From Tardiphaga sp. (GTDB lineage Bacteria; Pseudomonadota; Alphaproteobacteria; Rhizobiales; Xanthobacteraceae), in assembly GCA_014377915.1 (NCBI GenBank), contig JACMOT010000613.1, forward strand, positions 1 through 21,261: a DNA stretch of 21,261 nt, given 5' to 3'. The notes beneath the pieces were generated by a model. It was not told where the DNA came from, searched no databases, and saw only the letters and a list, made by a program, of their open reading frames with translations. Below are positions 1-7,131 of the stretch, in pieces. Positions within the stretch are counted from its first letter, which is position 1. Every line of letters begins with the position of its first letter. A program made the position numbers and the translations under genes.

Positions 1-138
1 CTGGCCGGGGCTGGACAGGCGGCGTCGGCGCCAAGCCCGATCCCCACCGCCAGCGGCGTGGTCGCCAGCCTCGCAGCGCTTGGCCTGGGCGGCGTGATGG
101 CCTTTTGCGGCGCCCATTTTGCACTGCGGAAGGCCTAG
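1..138 (+). CDS. C-terminal end of a truncated protein, probably membrane-associated
   Basis: Frame 1 is open from the first base to a TAG at 136-138, giving 45 residues with no start in the window. The tail is rich in Ala and Gly. A hydrophobic stretch of about 20 residues (near residues 20-40, containing GLGGVMAF) is followed by a short basic end (ALRKA). This fits the last membrane helix of an integral membrane protein, but the family cannot be named from so little. Codon usage matches the GC-rich neighbours. The next gene is on the opposite strand and a hairpin lies between the two stops, so this gene ends a rightward unit. Function unknown. Confidence 0.5.
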   Translation: MAGAGQAASAPSPIPTASGVVASLAALGLGGVMAFCGAHFALRKA

Positions 139-149
139 TCGCCCGAAAC

Positions 150-180
150 GAAAATCGCGCGGGTTTCCCCGCGCGATGTC
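150..180 (-). terminator. Rho-independent terminator between convergent genes
   Basis: A perfect 10-bp inverted repeat has arms at 154-163 and 168-177 (ATCGCGCGGG and its complement) with a 4-nt loop. Read on the minus strand, the stem is followed by a T-rich tract (TTTTCGTTTCG), the usual layout for ending the leftward YciF-like gene that stops at 204. The plus-strand side lacks a clear T run, so termination of the truncated upstream gene is possible but weaker. Confidence 0.75.
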
Positions 181-203
181 CTTGTGATGCCATGCGGCGG
201 GGA

Positions 204-710
204 TCAGCTCGCGGCGCGCATGTTGGTCTTGCCTTCGGCCAGCGAGGTCAGCTTTTTGTCGGTGGCCTTCTCTTCGTCGAGCGTATTTTGCAGCACGGCG
301 GCGCAGTCGTTGCGGCCGAGCTGGCGCGCCCAGGCGATCAGGCTGCCATAGCGAACGATCTCGTAATGCTCGGCGGCCTGCGCGGCGTTGATCAGAGCCG
401 CGTCGAGTACGGCCTTGTCATCGACCTCGCCGGCGGTCTCGTCGGCCTCCTTGATGATGCCGTCGATCGCCGGGCAGTTCACCGCCTTGACCTCGGCGCC
501 ATGCATCTTGAACACCTGTTCAAGCCGCTGCACATGCACCTCGGTCTCTTCCAGGTGAGTCATAAAACCCTGCTTGAGCTGCGGATCGGTGGCCTTGTCG
601 GCCATCTTCGGCAGCGCCTTCACCAACTGCTTTTCGGCATAATAGATATCCTGCAGCTGGTGCACGAACAGATCGTCCATGGTCTTGATGTCTTTGGTGA
701 ACAGTCCCAT
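204..710 (-). CDS. YciE/YciF-type ferritin-like stress protein (DUF892)
   Basis: This 168-residue protein matches the DUF892 family (YciE/YciF of enterobacteria), small four-helix ferritin-like proteins induced by general, osmotic or desiccation stress. Their exact reaction is unsettled. The N-terminus MGLFTKDIKTMDDLF and the following QLQDIYYAEKQL segment are typical. Possible metal-ligand carboxylates and histidines occur along the helices: Glu26, the HLEETEVH segment near 52-59, His115/Glu117 and the LDEEKATD segment near 144-151. Length equals the family norm. I chose ATG 710 over the more upstream start at 752 because the family N-terminus begins there and AGGA sits just upstream. It is transcribed alone, with an EcfG-type promoter about 70-95 bp upstream and a terminator below it. 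Confidence 0.9.
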   Translation of the reverse strand: MGLFTKDIKTMDDLFVHQLQDIYYAEKQLVKALPKMADKATDPQLKQGFMTHLEETEVHVQRLEQVFKMHGAEVKAVNCPAIDGIIKEADETAGEVDDKAVLDAALINAAQAAEHYEIVRYGSLIAWARQLGRNDCAAVLQNTLDEEKATDKKLTSLAEGKTNMRAAS

Positions 711-1105
711 TGCTGCTATCCTGCGGCTGGAGCGAACCCGCGCCCGCGGCACTTCGTCTCGCTCGGTTTCGATATTTCAGTAACCGGCGCCGGTGAACCT
801 TGTTCCTCCAGAAAGCCGCTTTCAGCATGGAACATCGGCTCGCTCCGCCCTATATGAAACGTAGCAGTGCGCGGATCGCGCAATCCTGCTAACGGTTTTC
901 GGGGTAATGTTGGCAAGATGTCGGCGGGTATTTGGCAACCTTCGCCGCTGTTAACGCTAGCCTTGTCAAGGACTGCACAACGCGTCGTTTTTGCCGTAAG
1001 GGTTCTGGCTGATGAGTGAACTTCGCGTATGAGTGAATTGGTCGCCGCTTGCTGTCTCACGCCCCCATCGACTTTCCCCCTGTTCGCGTTCCGCCGGGAG
1101 GGCGC
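711..1105. other. Divergent intergenic region, about 395 bp
   Basis: This stretch separates the leftward stress gene from the rightward membrane-protein gene. It holds the EcfG-like promoter at 782-806. Near its right end a 9-bp direct repeat (ATGAGTGAA at 1012-1020 and 1029-1037) creates two tiny upstream reading frames. No credible larger gene was found; the longer frames here look like random GC-rich open frames. Confidence 0.5.
782..806 (-). promoter_or_regulatory. EcfG-type general stress promoter for the YciF-like gene
   Basis: On the minus strand GGAAC (806-802) is followed by 16 bases and then GGTT (785-782). The alphaproteobacterial general-stress sigma factor EcfG/RpoE2 recognises GGAAC-N16-17-CGTT, so this differs at one core base. 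The site lies about 70-95 bp upstream of the ATG at 710, and YciF-like genes are common members of this regulon. The assignment rests on motif and context only. Confidence 0.6.
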
Positions 1106-1121
1106 ATGCAACGCATGCTGA
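1012..1121 (+). promoter_or_regulatory. Possible upstream ORF pair leading into the YbhN-type gene
   Basis: Two short frames start at identical ATGAGTGAA sequences. The first (1012-1032) encodes six residues, MSELRV. Its TGA overlaps the ATG of the second (1029-1121), which encodes 30 residues and stops at 1119-1121, just past the likely start (1106) of the membrane protein in another frame. The first ATG has AAGGG nine bases upstream. The layout resembles a translational-coupling leader, but chance is quite possible and no protein family was recognised. Confidence 0.2.
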
Positions 1122-2173
1122 CCGCGCTCGGGCGCGGCTTCAAGCGATACATCGGCTGGAAACGGCTTGGTGTCGCGGTAAGTCTGGTTGTGATTGGCCT
1201 TGCCATCACCCATCTGGTCCGCACCCTGAAGGGCGTGGACGCGGCCGTGATCCTGTCGGCGATCGCCGAGAAGTCACCGATGCAGATCGCGCTGGCCGCG
1301 CTGTGTGTGCTGGGCGCGTTCGGCACGCTCACCTTCTACGATTACTTCGCGCTGAAAACGATCGGCAAGACCCATGTGCCCTACCGCATCGCGGCGCTGT
1401 CGAGCTTCACCAGCTACACGATCGGCCACAATATCGGCGCAACCGTCTTCACCGGTGGCGCGATCCGGTTCCGGATCTATTCCGACTATGGCCTCTCGGC
1501 CATCGACGTCGCCAAGATCTGCTTCATCTCCGGCCTGACCTTCTGGCTCGGCAACACCTTCGTGCTCGGCATCGGCATGATCTGGCATCCGCAGGCCGCC
1601 TCGGCGATGGACCTGCTGCCTGACGCGGTGAACCGGATGATCGGATGCGCCGGCCTGGCCGGCATCGCCGCCTATCTGGCGTGGCTGTCGGTCGGCAAGG
1701 GACGCCGCGAGCTCGGCCAGAACGGCTGGAAGGTAACGCTCCCCTCCGCCCGGCTGACCCTGCTGCAGATCCTGATCGGCGTGGTCGATCTCGGCTTCTG
1801 CGCGCTGGCGATGTATCTGCTGGTGCCGAACGACCCCGGCATCGATTTCGCATCGCTGGCCGTGGTGTTCATCCTCGCCACTTTGCTCGGCTTTGCCAGC
1901 CACGCGCCGGGCAGCCTCGGCGTATTCGACGCCGCGATGCTGGTAGCGCTGCCGCAATTCGGCCGCGAGCAGCTAGTGGCGACGCTGGTGATGTTCCGGA
2001 TCCTGTATTTTCTGATCCCCTTCGCCGTCGCCATTGCCATCATGGGTAGCCGCGAGCTGTGGCTCAGCGTCGTGATCCCCTGGCAACGCGGGCGCGCGGC
2101 GGGAGAGGCTGAACGTCTCGCCGCGTCTTCCGCGGTGGCGGCGCGGCCGGTCAAGCGTCAGGCTCAGGGCTAG
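1106..2173 (+). CDS. YbhN/UPF0104 family membrane protein (lysylphosphatidylglycerol synthase TM-domain-like)
   Basis: The 355-residue protein is a multi-pass membrane protein of the YbhN/AglD/MprF-flippase-like family (COG0392). Relatives include the membrane half of MprF, which moves aminoacylated phosphatidylglycerol across the inner membrane; most stand-alone members have no proven substrate. Family marks include the GHNIGATVFTGGAIRFRIY segment followed by a GLS turn and the GFASHAPGSLGVFDAAML segment near the C-terminus. There is no C-terminal synthetase domain. ATG 1106 is preferred because GGGAGGG at 1096-1102 lies just before it; TTG 1049 would extend the same frame and ATG 1115 is another candidate. 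The SGNH hydrolase gene follows after about 60 bp, so the two may be co-transcribed. The C-terminal tail is basic and Ala-rich. Confidence 0.85.
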   Translation: MQRMLTALGRGFKRYIGWKRLGVAVSLVVIGLAITHLVRTLKGVDAAVILSAIAEKSPMQIALAALCVLGAFGTLTFYDYFALKTIGKTHVPYRIAALSSFTSYTIGHNIGATVFTGGAIRFRIYSDYGLSAIDVAKICFISGLTFWLGNTFVLGIGMIWHPQAASAMDLLPDAVNRMIGCAGLAGIAAYLAWLSVGKGRRELGQNGWKVTLPSARLTLLQILIGVVDLGFCALAMYLLVPNDPGIDFASLAVVFILATLLGFASHAPGSLGVFDAAMLVALPQFGREQLVATLVMFRILYFLIPFAVAIAIMGSRELWLSVVIPWQRGRAAGEAERLAASSAVAARPVKRQAQG

Positions 2174-2235
2174 GACAGCGCGGCCCGTTGGCTTCCGGCT
2201 GCCTTCCTCTTATTTCCGCCCCATAGCTGACATTG

Positions 2236-4191
2236 ATGATCGCCATGACCTCATCCCATTTGCGACGTTCGTTCACCCTGCTCGCTCTGCTGCTCGGCTT
2301 GCTCGGCGCCCTGCCGATCGAGCGCGCGGCGGCGCAGTCTTCCGGACCGATGCAGATCTCCTGGGAGGTGCGCAACCGGTTCCGGCTATTCCGCGAGGAG
2401 CGCGACTTCCAGCTTCATGCGGAAGCGCTGCGCAACCGCGGCATCCTGGCTTCCGAGCAGGCGCTGGCGGTGCAGAGCGACGGCCGCGGCTGGGCGCGCA
2501 ATACGCTCAGCCGGCTATGCGTCGATCTGGCCGGTAAGCTCAGCGAGCCCTGCACCCGCGACACCGTCAAGGAGAGCTATCTGACCCCGGTGGACCATCC
2601 GGTGACGCTGCGCCTGACCGGCGATGTTCCAGTCGGCGCGGTCTGCGCATGGACGCTGGATGATGGCGACGGTCCGCGGCAATCCAATTTCGACTGCGCC
2701 GAGCCGGTGGATTTTCGCGCGGTCTATGGCAAGCGGACAGTGGCGATCGTCGATGTCACCAGCGGCGGCGAGGCGCCGCAGCGCGTCACCACCGACATCA
2801 GGGTGCGCGACGTCCTGATCGCCGGCCTCGGCGATTCCATCGCGTCCGGCGAAGGCAACCCGGACCGGCCGGTGGCGCTATCCGATGACGGCTTCTGCTT
2901 CCGCTCGCTGCTGGGCGGCGTCACCGGCGGCATGTTCTATCGGCCGAGCCGCGCCGGCTTCAAGGGCGGCCGCGCCTGCGAATCCTACGATTCGCTGCAG
3001 TCCTGGCAGCGCCAGGGCGCGCTGTGGCTGAATTCGGCCTGCCACCGCTCGCTGTACAGCTACCAGACCCGCACCGCGCTGGCGTTGGCGGTGCAGTATC
3101 CGCATATCGCCGTGACCTATCTGCCGCTGGCCTGCTCGGGCGCGACCATTGCCGACGGCCTGTTCGGCAAGCAGCAGGCGCGCGAATGCCTGACCACCAA
3201 GACCGCGACCAGCTGCGCCGGCAGCGTCAACGCCCAGCTCGGCGAGCTGCGCGAGGCGATGGCAGCCGCGAAGCGCCGCCAGCCGGATCGCCGCCTCGAC
3301 CTCGTGCTGCTGTCGATTGGCGCCAATGACATCAATTTCTCCGGCCTTGTCGCCGACGTGATCGTCGATAACCCAACCGAGCGCGCGCTGTTCAAGCGTG
3401 GCGGCATCCTGGGCTCGGTGGACGATTCGCGCGCCGCGCTGGCGCGCGGCCTGCCAGCCGGCTTCGGCCGACTGCGCGAGGCGCTGAAGCCGCTGCTCGC
3501 CGGCGACCTGTCCCATGTGATCTTCACCGCCTATGCCAATCCGACCTTCGCCAATGGGGCGCCCTGCCCCGGCGGCCCCGCCGGCTTCGACGTGCATCCA
3601 TCCTTCAACGCCGATCCAGGCCGCCTCGCCAATGTCGCCAACTTCGTCGAAACCGAATTCCTGCCGCAGCTCAAGGCCATCGCCCTGTGCCAGGGCGGCG
3701 TGATCTGTCGCAATCCCGACGCTGATCGCATGACCTATGTCGATGCGCATCAGGCGACGTTTGCCAATCACGGTTTTTGCGCGCGCGGGTCGGCCGATCC
3801 GGAATTCGACCGGGCCTGCTTTTCGGCCAGGGGCGACAGCTTTGAGGCGGGCCTCGTCGAGGCCGCGGCGCAGCCCATGACCTGCGGCCGCGGCGCCAGC
3901 GAGTTCCGTGCCTATGCGCCGCGCGCCCGCTGGATCCGCGACGCCAATGACAGCTATTTCTCGGCCATGACCTATCCGCAGGGAATGTCCGCGGCGGTGC
4001 AGCCGTCGGATATTCACGATGCCACCTGGGGGATTCTATCGGCGGTCTATGGCGGCGCGATACACCCAACCGCCGAAGGTCATGCGGCGATGGCCGATGC
4101 CGCGCTGCCCGCCGCCGCCGCCGTGTTGCGGCTCGGCGCCGAGGCCGAAGTGACCAGCGAGCCGCTCGGGCAGCCGTCGCCGCTCAGATAG
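2236..4191 (+). CDS. Secreted SGNH/GDSL-type hydrolase with an extra N-terminal domain
   Basis: The protein has about 651 residues. A signal peptide occupies roughly residues 1-34, with a leucine-rich core ending in ERAAAQ, so it acts in the periplasm or outside the cell. A region of about 160 residues follows, the latter part of which looks beta-rich and PKD/Ig-like (CAWTLDDGDGPRQ). The SGNH domain then carries block I GLGDSIASGEGNPD (Ser about 201), a block II-like ACSGA, block III SIGANDINFSG (Asn about 364) and block V GAIHPTAEGHAAM (His about 610). The order agrees with an ester hydrolase; the substrate is unknown. More than a dozen cysteines suggest disulfides. The start is uncertain: ATG 2236, ATG 2245 and TTG 2233 share the frame and none has a strong Shine-Dalgarno. 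It lies downstream of the YbhN-type gene and converges on the DUF2147 gene. Confidence 0.85.
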   Translation: MIAMTSSHLRRSFTLLALLLGLLGALPIERAAAQSSGPMQISWEVRNRFRLFREERDFQLHAEALRNRGILASEQALAVQSDGRGWARNTLSRLCVDLAGKLSEPCTRDTVKESYLTPVDHPVTLRLTGDVPVGAVCAWTLDDGDGPRQSNFDCAEPVDFRAVYGKRTVAIVDVTSGGEAPQRVTTDIRVRDVLIAGLGDSIASGEGNPDRPVALSDDGFCFRSLLGGVTGGMFYRPSRAGFKGGRACESYDSLQSWQRQGALWLNSACHRSLYSYQTRTALALAVQYPHIAVTYLPLACSGATIADGLFGKQQARECLTTKTATSCAGSVNAQLGELREAMAAAKRRQPDRRLDLVLLSIGANDINFSGLVADVIVDNPTERALFKRGGILGSVDDSRAALARGLPAGFGRLREALKPLLAGDLSHVIFTAYANPTFANGAPCPGGPAGFDVHPSFNADPGRLANVANFVETEFLPQLKAIALCQGGVICRNPDADRMTYVDAHQATFANHGFCARGSADPEFDRACFSARGDSFEAGLVEAAAQPMTCGRGASEFRAYAPRARWIRDANDSYFSAMTYPQGMSAAVQPSDIHDATWGILSAVYGGAIHPTAEGHAAMADAALPAAAAVLRLGAEAEVTSEPLGQPSPLR

Positions 4192-4246
4192 TTCTCGAAC
4201 ACCGGGCGATGACACCTGGCACAGGCCCGTCATCACAGCATCGACA

Positions 4247-4849
4247 TCAATGAACGGCGGCGTTGGCCTTCTTTACCGGAGGCTTCGCCGCCCCGACGGT
4301 CGGCAGCTTCATGGCCGCGGCCTGGGTCGGAAGATATTTCAAAACCACCGTCGCATCCAAGACTGCCAAATTGGTATCAGGTAACCGGAACCAGGTTTCA
4401 TCCTTGCCCAGCAGTGAGATCCCCCAATAGCCGCGCACGGTCAGCGTCTGGCCATCCGGGCTGATGCTCATCTTCGCCTTGTAGATCTTGCCGTCGCGCG
4501 GATCGAGGATGTTGCCGTTTTCATATTTCAGACCGTCCTGCTTCATGTCACGGATGAAAGAGAGGCCGAGTACCGCGGCACCTTTGCGGTCATCGACGCA
4601 TTTGGTGCAGTAGTCGTCGCCCGGCTTGTCGTCGACATCGACAAAGGTCTTGGCGATAGCGCCTTCGAAAACACCACCGCGATCCAGCATCAGCACCCAG
4701 ACCACCGGCTTGCCCTTTTCGACCTTTTGCCAAAGGCCTGCCGCGCTTGGTTCAGCCGCGCGAAGCGGAGCCGTGAATAGAGCGAGGGCTGTGAGGCTGG
4801 TCGCAGCGAAGGCGATCGCCAATGGTGATGGGGGTCGAACTCGGGCCAT
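4247..4849 (-). CDS. Exported DUF2147 domain protein
   Basis: This is a 200-residue exported protein. Residues 1 to about 32 form a signal peptide ending in APLRAAE. The DUF2147 core spans about 36-156, with [18 protein letters not shown], a [11 protein letters not shown] turn (Cys81, Cys84), [25 protein letters not shown] and a final ETWFRL. This is the family's usual order (GxW, then DP..GK.Y, then RG, then W.R). DUF2147 proteins are small periplasmic beta-rich proteins without an assigned reaction. The tail after 157 is extra and ends in a Lys/Ala-rich segment. I chose ATG 4849 because GGGGA precedes it at good spacing and it begins directly with the signal peptide; ATGs at 4855, 4864 and 4879 share the frame. 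Confidence 0.8.
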   Translation of the reverse strand: MARVRPPSPLAIAFAATSLTALALFTAPLRAAEPSAAGLWQKVEKGKPVVWVLMLDRGGVFEGAIAKTFVDVDDKPGDDYCTKCVDDRKGAAVLGLSFIRDMKQDGLKYENGNILDPRDGKIYKAKMSISPDGQTLTVRGYWGISLLGKDETWFRLPDTNLAVLDATVVLKYLPTQAAAMKLPTVGAAKPPVKKANAAVH

Positions 4850-5133
4850 GGTCATCCCCGGCATGTGAGGCAGTGCCATTCTGCAACTGCATTGTTTAAT
4901 CGAACTTTGGTTTAATCAATCTTCCGCGATCACAAGAGTGGCGTCGCTTGATGGCTTTTGCAAGATCGCCAGCGCGGCGATGTATGTCCCGATGTGACGT
5001 CCGCCACAGCTTTGCCACAGCCGAGACCACCCGCGGAACCTGCGACGCGCACCCCCGCGGCTCGATATGGAAGCCCGGCAGTGGCCGCGCAGCCCTTGCC
5101 CGGTCGCGGCAACTGCGCTGTAAGGAGGGCCGC
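4850..5133. other. Divergent intergenic region, about 284 bp
   Basis: This separates the leftward DUF2147 gene from the rightward thioesterase gene. Two small repeats are visible: GTTTAATC at 4894-4901 and 4910-4917, 16 bp apart in an AT-rich patch just above the DUF2147 start, and GCCACAG at 5003-5009 and 5014-5020. No convincing gene was seen; short minus-strand frames here resemble no known protein. Confidence 0.4.
4894..4917. repeat. Short direct repeat GTTTAATC x2, possible operator or promoter part
   Basis: GTTTAATC occurs at 4894-4901 and again at 4910-4917 in the only AT-rich patch of this intergenic region. On the minus strand the copies read GATTAAAC and lie about 45-70 bp above the preferred DUF2147 start. 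The 16-bp period could place two regulator monomers on one helix face, or the copies could simply be part of a promoter. Confidence 0.3.
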
Positions 5134-5604
5134 ATGACTGGAGATATATTTGTGAACGCACCCGCCCGCGCAGCGTCCCCGCTACTGGAGGACTTCCCCT
5201 ATCACCTGTCCGACAATGTGCGCTTCGCCGACCTCGATCCGAACCAGCACGTCAATAACGCCGTCTATGCCAGCTATTTCGAAACCAGCCGGGTGATGCT
5301 GGTGAAGGATCTCAAGAATGGCCTGATGCCAAGCGGTCTGAGCTGGGTGCTGGTGCGCCTCGACATCCACTACCGCGCCGAACTGCACTGGCCTGGCACC
5401 ATCGAACTGGGGCTCGGCGTTGCCCGGCTGGGCCGCACCTCGGCGACATTCTCACAGGTGGTCTTTTCGGGCGACAAATGCGTGGCCTCGGCGACCTCGA
5501 CCACCGTGATGGTCGGGCTGCAAAGCCGCGAACCGACGCCGATCCCCGCCGAGGTCGTCGAGCGGTTCCAGCCCTGGATGCTGCGCGGCCACGCCGCGCC
5601 ATGA
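5134..5604 (+). CDS. Acyl-CoA thioesterase family protein (4HBT hotdog fold)
   Basis: The 156-residue protein is a hotdog-fold thioesterase of the 4-hydroxybenzoyl-CoA thioesterase/YbgC type, which hydrolyses acyl-CoA (or acyl-ACP) in the cytoplasm. The segment FADLDPNQHVNNAVYASYFE (residues 31-50) is the family signature: an acidic residue, then HVNN, then an aromatic-rich helix ending in Glu. Asp33 or Asp35 is the expected catalytic acid. Length is typical. The start at ATG 5134 is well supported by AAGGAGG at 5122-5128, five bases upstream. The TGA overlaps the ATG of the next gene by four bases (ATGA), so the two are translationally coupled. The acyl group cannot be told from sequence. 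Confidence 0.85.
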   Translation: MTGDIFVNAPARAASPLLEDFPYHLSDNVRFADLDPNQHVNNAVYASYFETSRVMLVKDLKNGLMPSGLSWVLVRLDIHYRAELHWPGTIELGLGVARLGRTSATFSQVVFSGDKCVASATSTTVMVGLQSREPTPIPAEVVERFQPWMLRGHAAP

Positions 5605-6710
5605 TTCGCGCCGCGCTGCTCGGCTTAGCCGCCCTGTGCGGCGTGATGCAGGCCGCGGCCGCGGACGACTGGCGGCGCGAGGATCTGCGGATTCCGATGG
5701 CCGCCGCCGGGCCACGCGGCCTCGAGGCGATGTTGCTGCGCCCGCCCGGCGCGCGCCGCTATCCGCTGGCGCTGATCAGCCACGGATCGCCACGCGCCGC
5801 CGCCGACCGCCCCGCCATGAATCCCTATCGGCTCTATGCCCAGGCGACGGAATTCGCGCGCCGCGGCTTTGCCAGCCTGGTGGTGATGCGGCGCGGCTAC
5901 GGTACCTCGGACGGCGGCTATGCCGAGAGCAGCGGCCCCTGCGATCACCGCGACTATCGGATGGCTGGCCAGGCTTCAGCCACCGATCTGCGCGCGGCGA
6001 TCGACGCCATGCGAGGCCGCGCCGACGTCACCACCGAGGGCATGATCGCGGTCGGCGTTTCAGCCGGCGGTTTTGCCAGCGTGGCGCTGGCCGCCGATCC
6101 GCCGCCCGGACTGGCCGCCATCATCAGTTTTGCCGGCGGCCGCGGCTCGCGCGCCGACAACGACGTCTGCGATGAAGCCGCGCTGGTCGCAGCCTTTGCC
6201 GGCTACGGCCGGACCGCGCGGCTGCCAATGCTGTGGGTCTATGCCGCCAACGACAAGTTCTTAGGGCCGGATCTCGCGCACCGGCTTCACGGGGCATTCA
6301 CAGCTGCCGGAGGCCGCGCGCAGTTGATCGACGCGCCGGCGTTCGGCAGCGATGGCCATGCGCTGTTTTCCGCGGCGGGCGTACCGGCGTGGACCCCAAT
6401 AGTGAATGGTTTTCTGCGCGAGCAAGGCCTCGGCTCGCGCGATCTGATCGCCGCGCCCGGCGTCACGCTGGCGCCGCCGCCGCAATTGCGCGGCACCGGC
6501 CGGGCCGCGTTCGACACCTATCTGGCAAGTGGTCCGCACCGGGCGTTCGCGGCGTCACCGAAAGGCGCGTTTGCGTTTCGCACCGGCGAACGCTCGGTGG
6601 CAGAGGCGGAGGAGAAGACCCTCGCCGCCTGCGCCAAATATGCCGGCGACTGCGCGATCTATGCGGTGGACGACCGGCTGGCGGTCACCGCCGAGCCGCG
6701 TCCGCGCTGA
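5601..6710 (+). CDS. Exported alpha/beta hydrolase (dienelactone-hydrolase-like) with C-terminal extension
   Basis: The protein has 369 residues. A signal peptide covers about 1-21 (MIRAALLGLAALCGVMQAAAA). An alpha/beta hydrolase domain follows, with a LISHGSP oxyanion loop, a nucleophile elbow GVSAGG (Ser154), a likely Asp218 in YAANDKFLGP and His253 in SDGHALF, so the triad appears complete. Residues about 285-369 form an extension with AFRTGERSVAEAEEKTLAAC and a second Cys before AIYAVDD. It resembles the small two-Cys modules (DUF4189-like) found in exported proteins. The ATG overlaps the thioesterase stop by four bases, which fixes this start over longer frames. The gene ends exactly where the convergent ferredoxin gene ends, with no spacer. 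Substrate unknown; probably a periplasmic esterase or peptidase-like hydrolase. Confidence 0.8.
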   Translation: MIRAALLGLAALCGVMQAAAADDWRREDLRIPMAAAGPRGLEAMLLRPPGARRYPLALISHGSPRAAADRPAMNPYRLYAQATEFARRGFASLVVMRRGYGTSDGGYAESSGPCDHRDYRMAGQASATDLRAAIDAMRGRADVTTEGMIAVGVSAGGFASVALAADPPPGLAAIISFAGGRGSRADNDVCDEAALVAAFAGYGRTARLPMLWVYAANDKFLGPDLAHRLHGAFTAAGGRAQLIDAPAFGSDGHALFSAAGVPAWTPIVNGFLREQGLGSRDLIAAPGVTLAPPPQLRGTGRAAFDTYLASGPHRAFAASPKGAFAFRTGERSVAEAEEKTLAACAKYAGDCAIYAVDDRLAVTAEPRPR

Positions 6711-7031
6711 TCAGGCCTGCCGTTCCGGGGTGATGACCACCAGGCCGTCAAGCGCGTCGGTGATCTTGATCTGGCACGACAGCCGCGAGTTCGGCTTGAT
6801 GTCGTAGCCGAAGTCCAGCATGTCCTCTTCCATCGGGGTCGGCGCGCCGACGCGTTCCTGCCAGGCTTCATCGACGTAGACGTGACAGGTGGCGCAGGCG
6901 CAAGCGCCGCCGCATTCGGCTTCGATCCCGGGGATGGAATTGCGGATCGCCGCTTCCATCACGGTCGAGCCGACCTCGGCCTCGATGCTGCGGGTTTCGC
7001 CGGAATGATCGACAAAGTTTATCTTGGCCAT
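6711..7031 (-). CDS. 2Fe-2S ferredoxin, adrenodoxin/FdVI type
   Basis: This 106-residue soluble electron carrier has the adrenodoxin/putidaredoxin/FdVI fold. The cluster ligands are Cys40, Cys46, Cys49 (C-x5-C-x2-C in [15 protein letters not shown]) and Cys86 (RLSCQI); Cys44 is an extra, non-ligand cysteine. Family marks also include the [17 protein letters not shown] segment before the last ligand. Such ferredoxins pass electrons from a reductase to P450s, Rieske oxygenases or iron-sulfur biogenesis; no such partner is in the window. ATG 7031 is the only plausible start, although its Shine-Dalgarno is weak. The stop codon directly abuts the stop of the convergent hydrolase. Confidence 0.93.
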   Translation of the reverse strand: MAKINFVDHSGETRSIEAEVGSTVMEAAIRNSIPGIEAECGGACACATCHVYVDEAWQERVGAPTPMEEDMLDFGYDIKPNSRLSCQIKITDALDGLVVITPERQA

Positions 7032-7101
7032 GATGCTCGCGCTACCGGAAGGGAGATACCGGCTGTCCTATACCGGGTCGTTCCCGATCACGCCAGCGGG
7101 C

Positions 7102-7118
7102 CCATGGGAAAACCATGG
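7102..7118. repeat. Small hairpin downstream of the Hpt gene
   Basis: CCATGG at 7102-7107 and 7113-7118, separated by GAAAA, can form a 6-bp hairpin. It lies between the Hpt stop (7132) and the ferredoxin start (7031), both on the minus strand. No T-run follows on the minus strand, so it is at best a weak terminator or a processing signal. Confidence 0.2.
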
Positions 7119-7131
7119 CGGGACGGTCGGC

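Noticed and set aside
829..853. GGAAC on the plus strand as a second EcfG promoter
   Set aside because: No GTT follows at 16-17 bp.
2878..4017. 379-residue minus-strand frame opposite the SGNH hydrolase
   Set aside because: The plus strand carries all SGNH motifs in order. The antisense product is Arg/Gly/Ala-rich with no recognisable domain.
4204..4234. Hairpin GATGAC/GTCATC between the convergent SGNH and DUF2147 genes
   Set aside because: The stem is short and interrupted and no T-run follows on either strand, so a terminator call is not supported.
5035..5060. GGAAC upstream of the thioesterase as an EcfG promoter
   Set aside because: The sequence at the expected -10 position is GC-only with no GTT.
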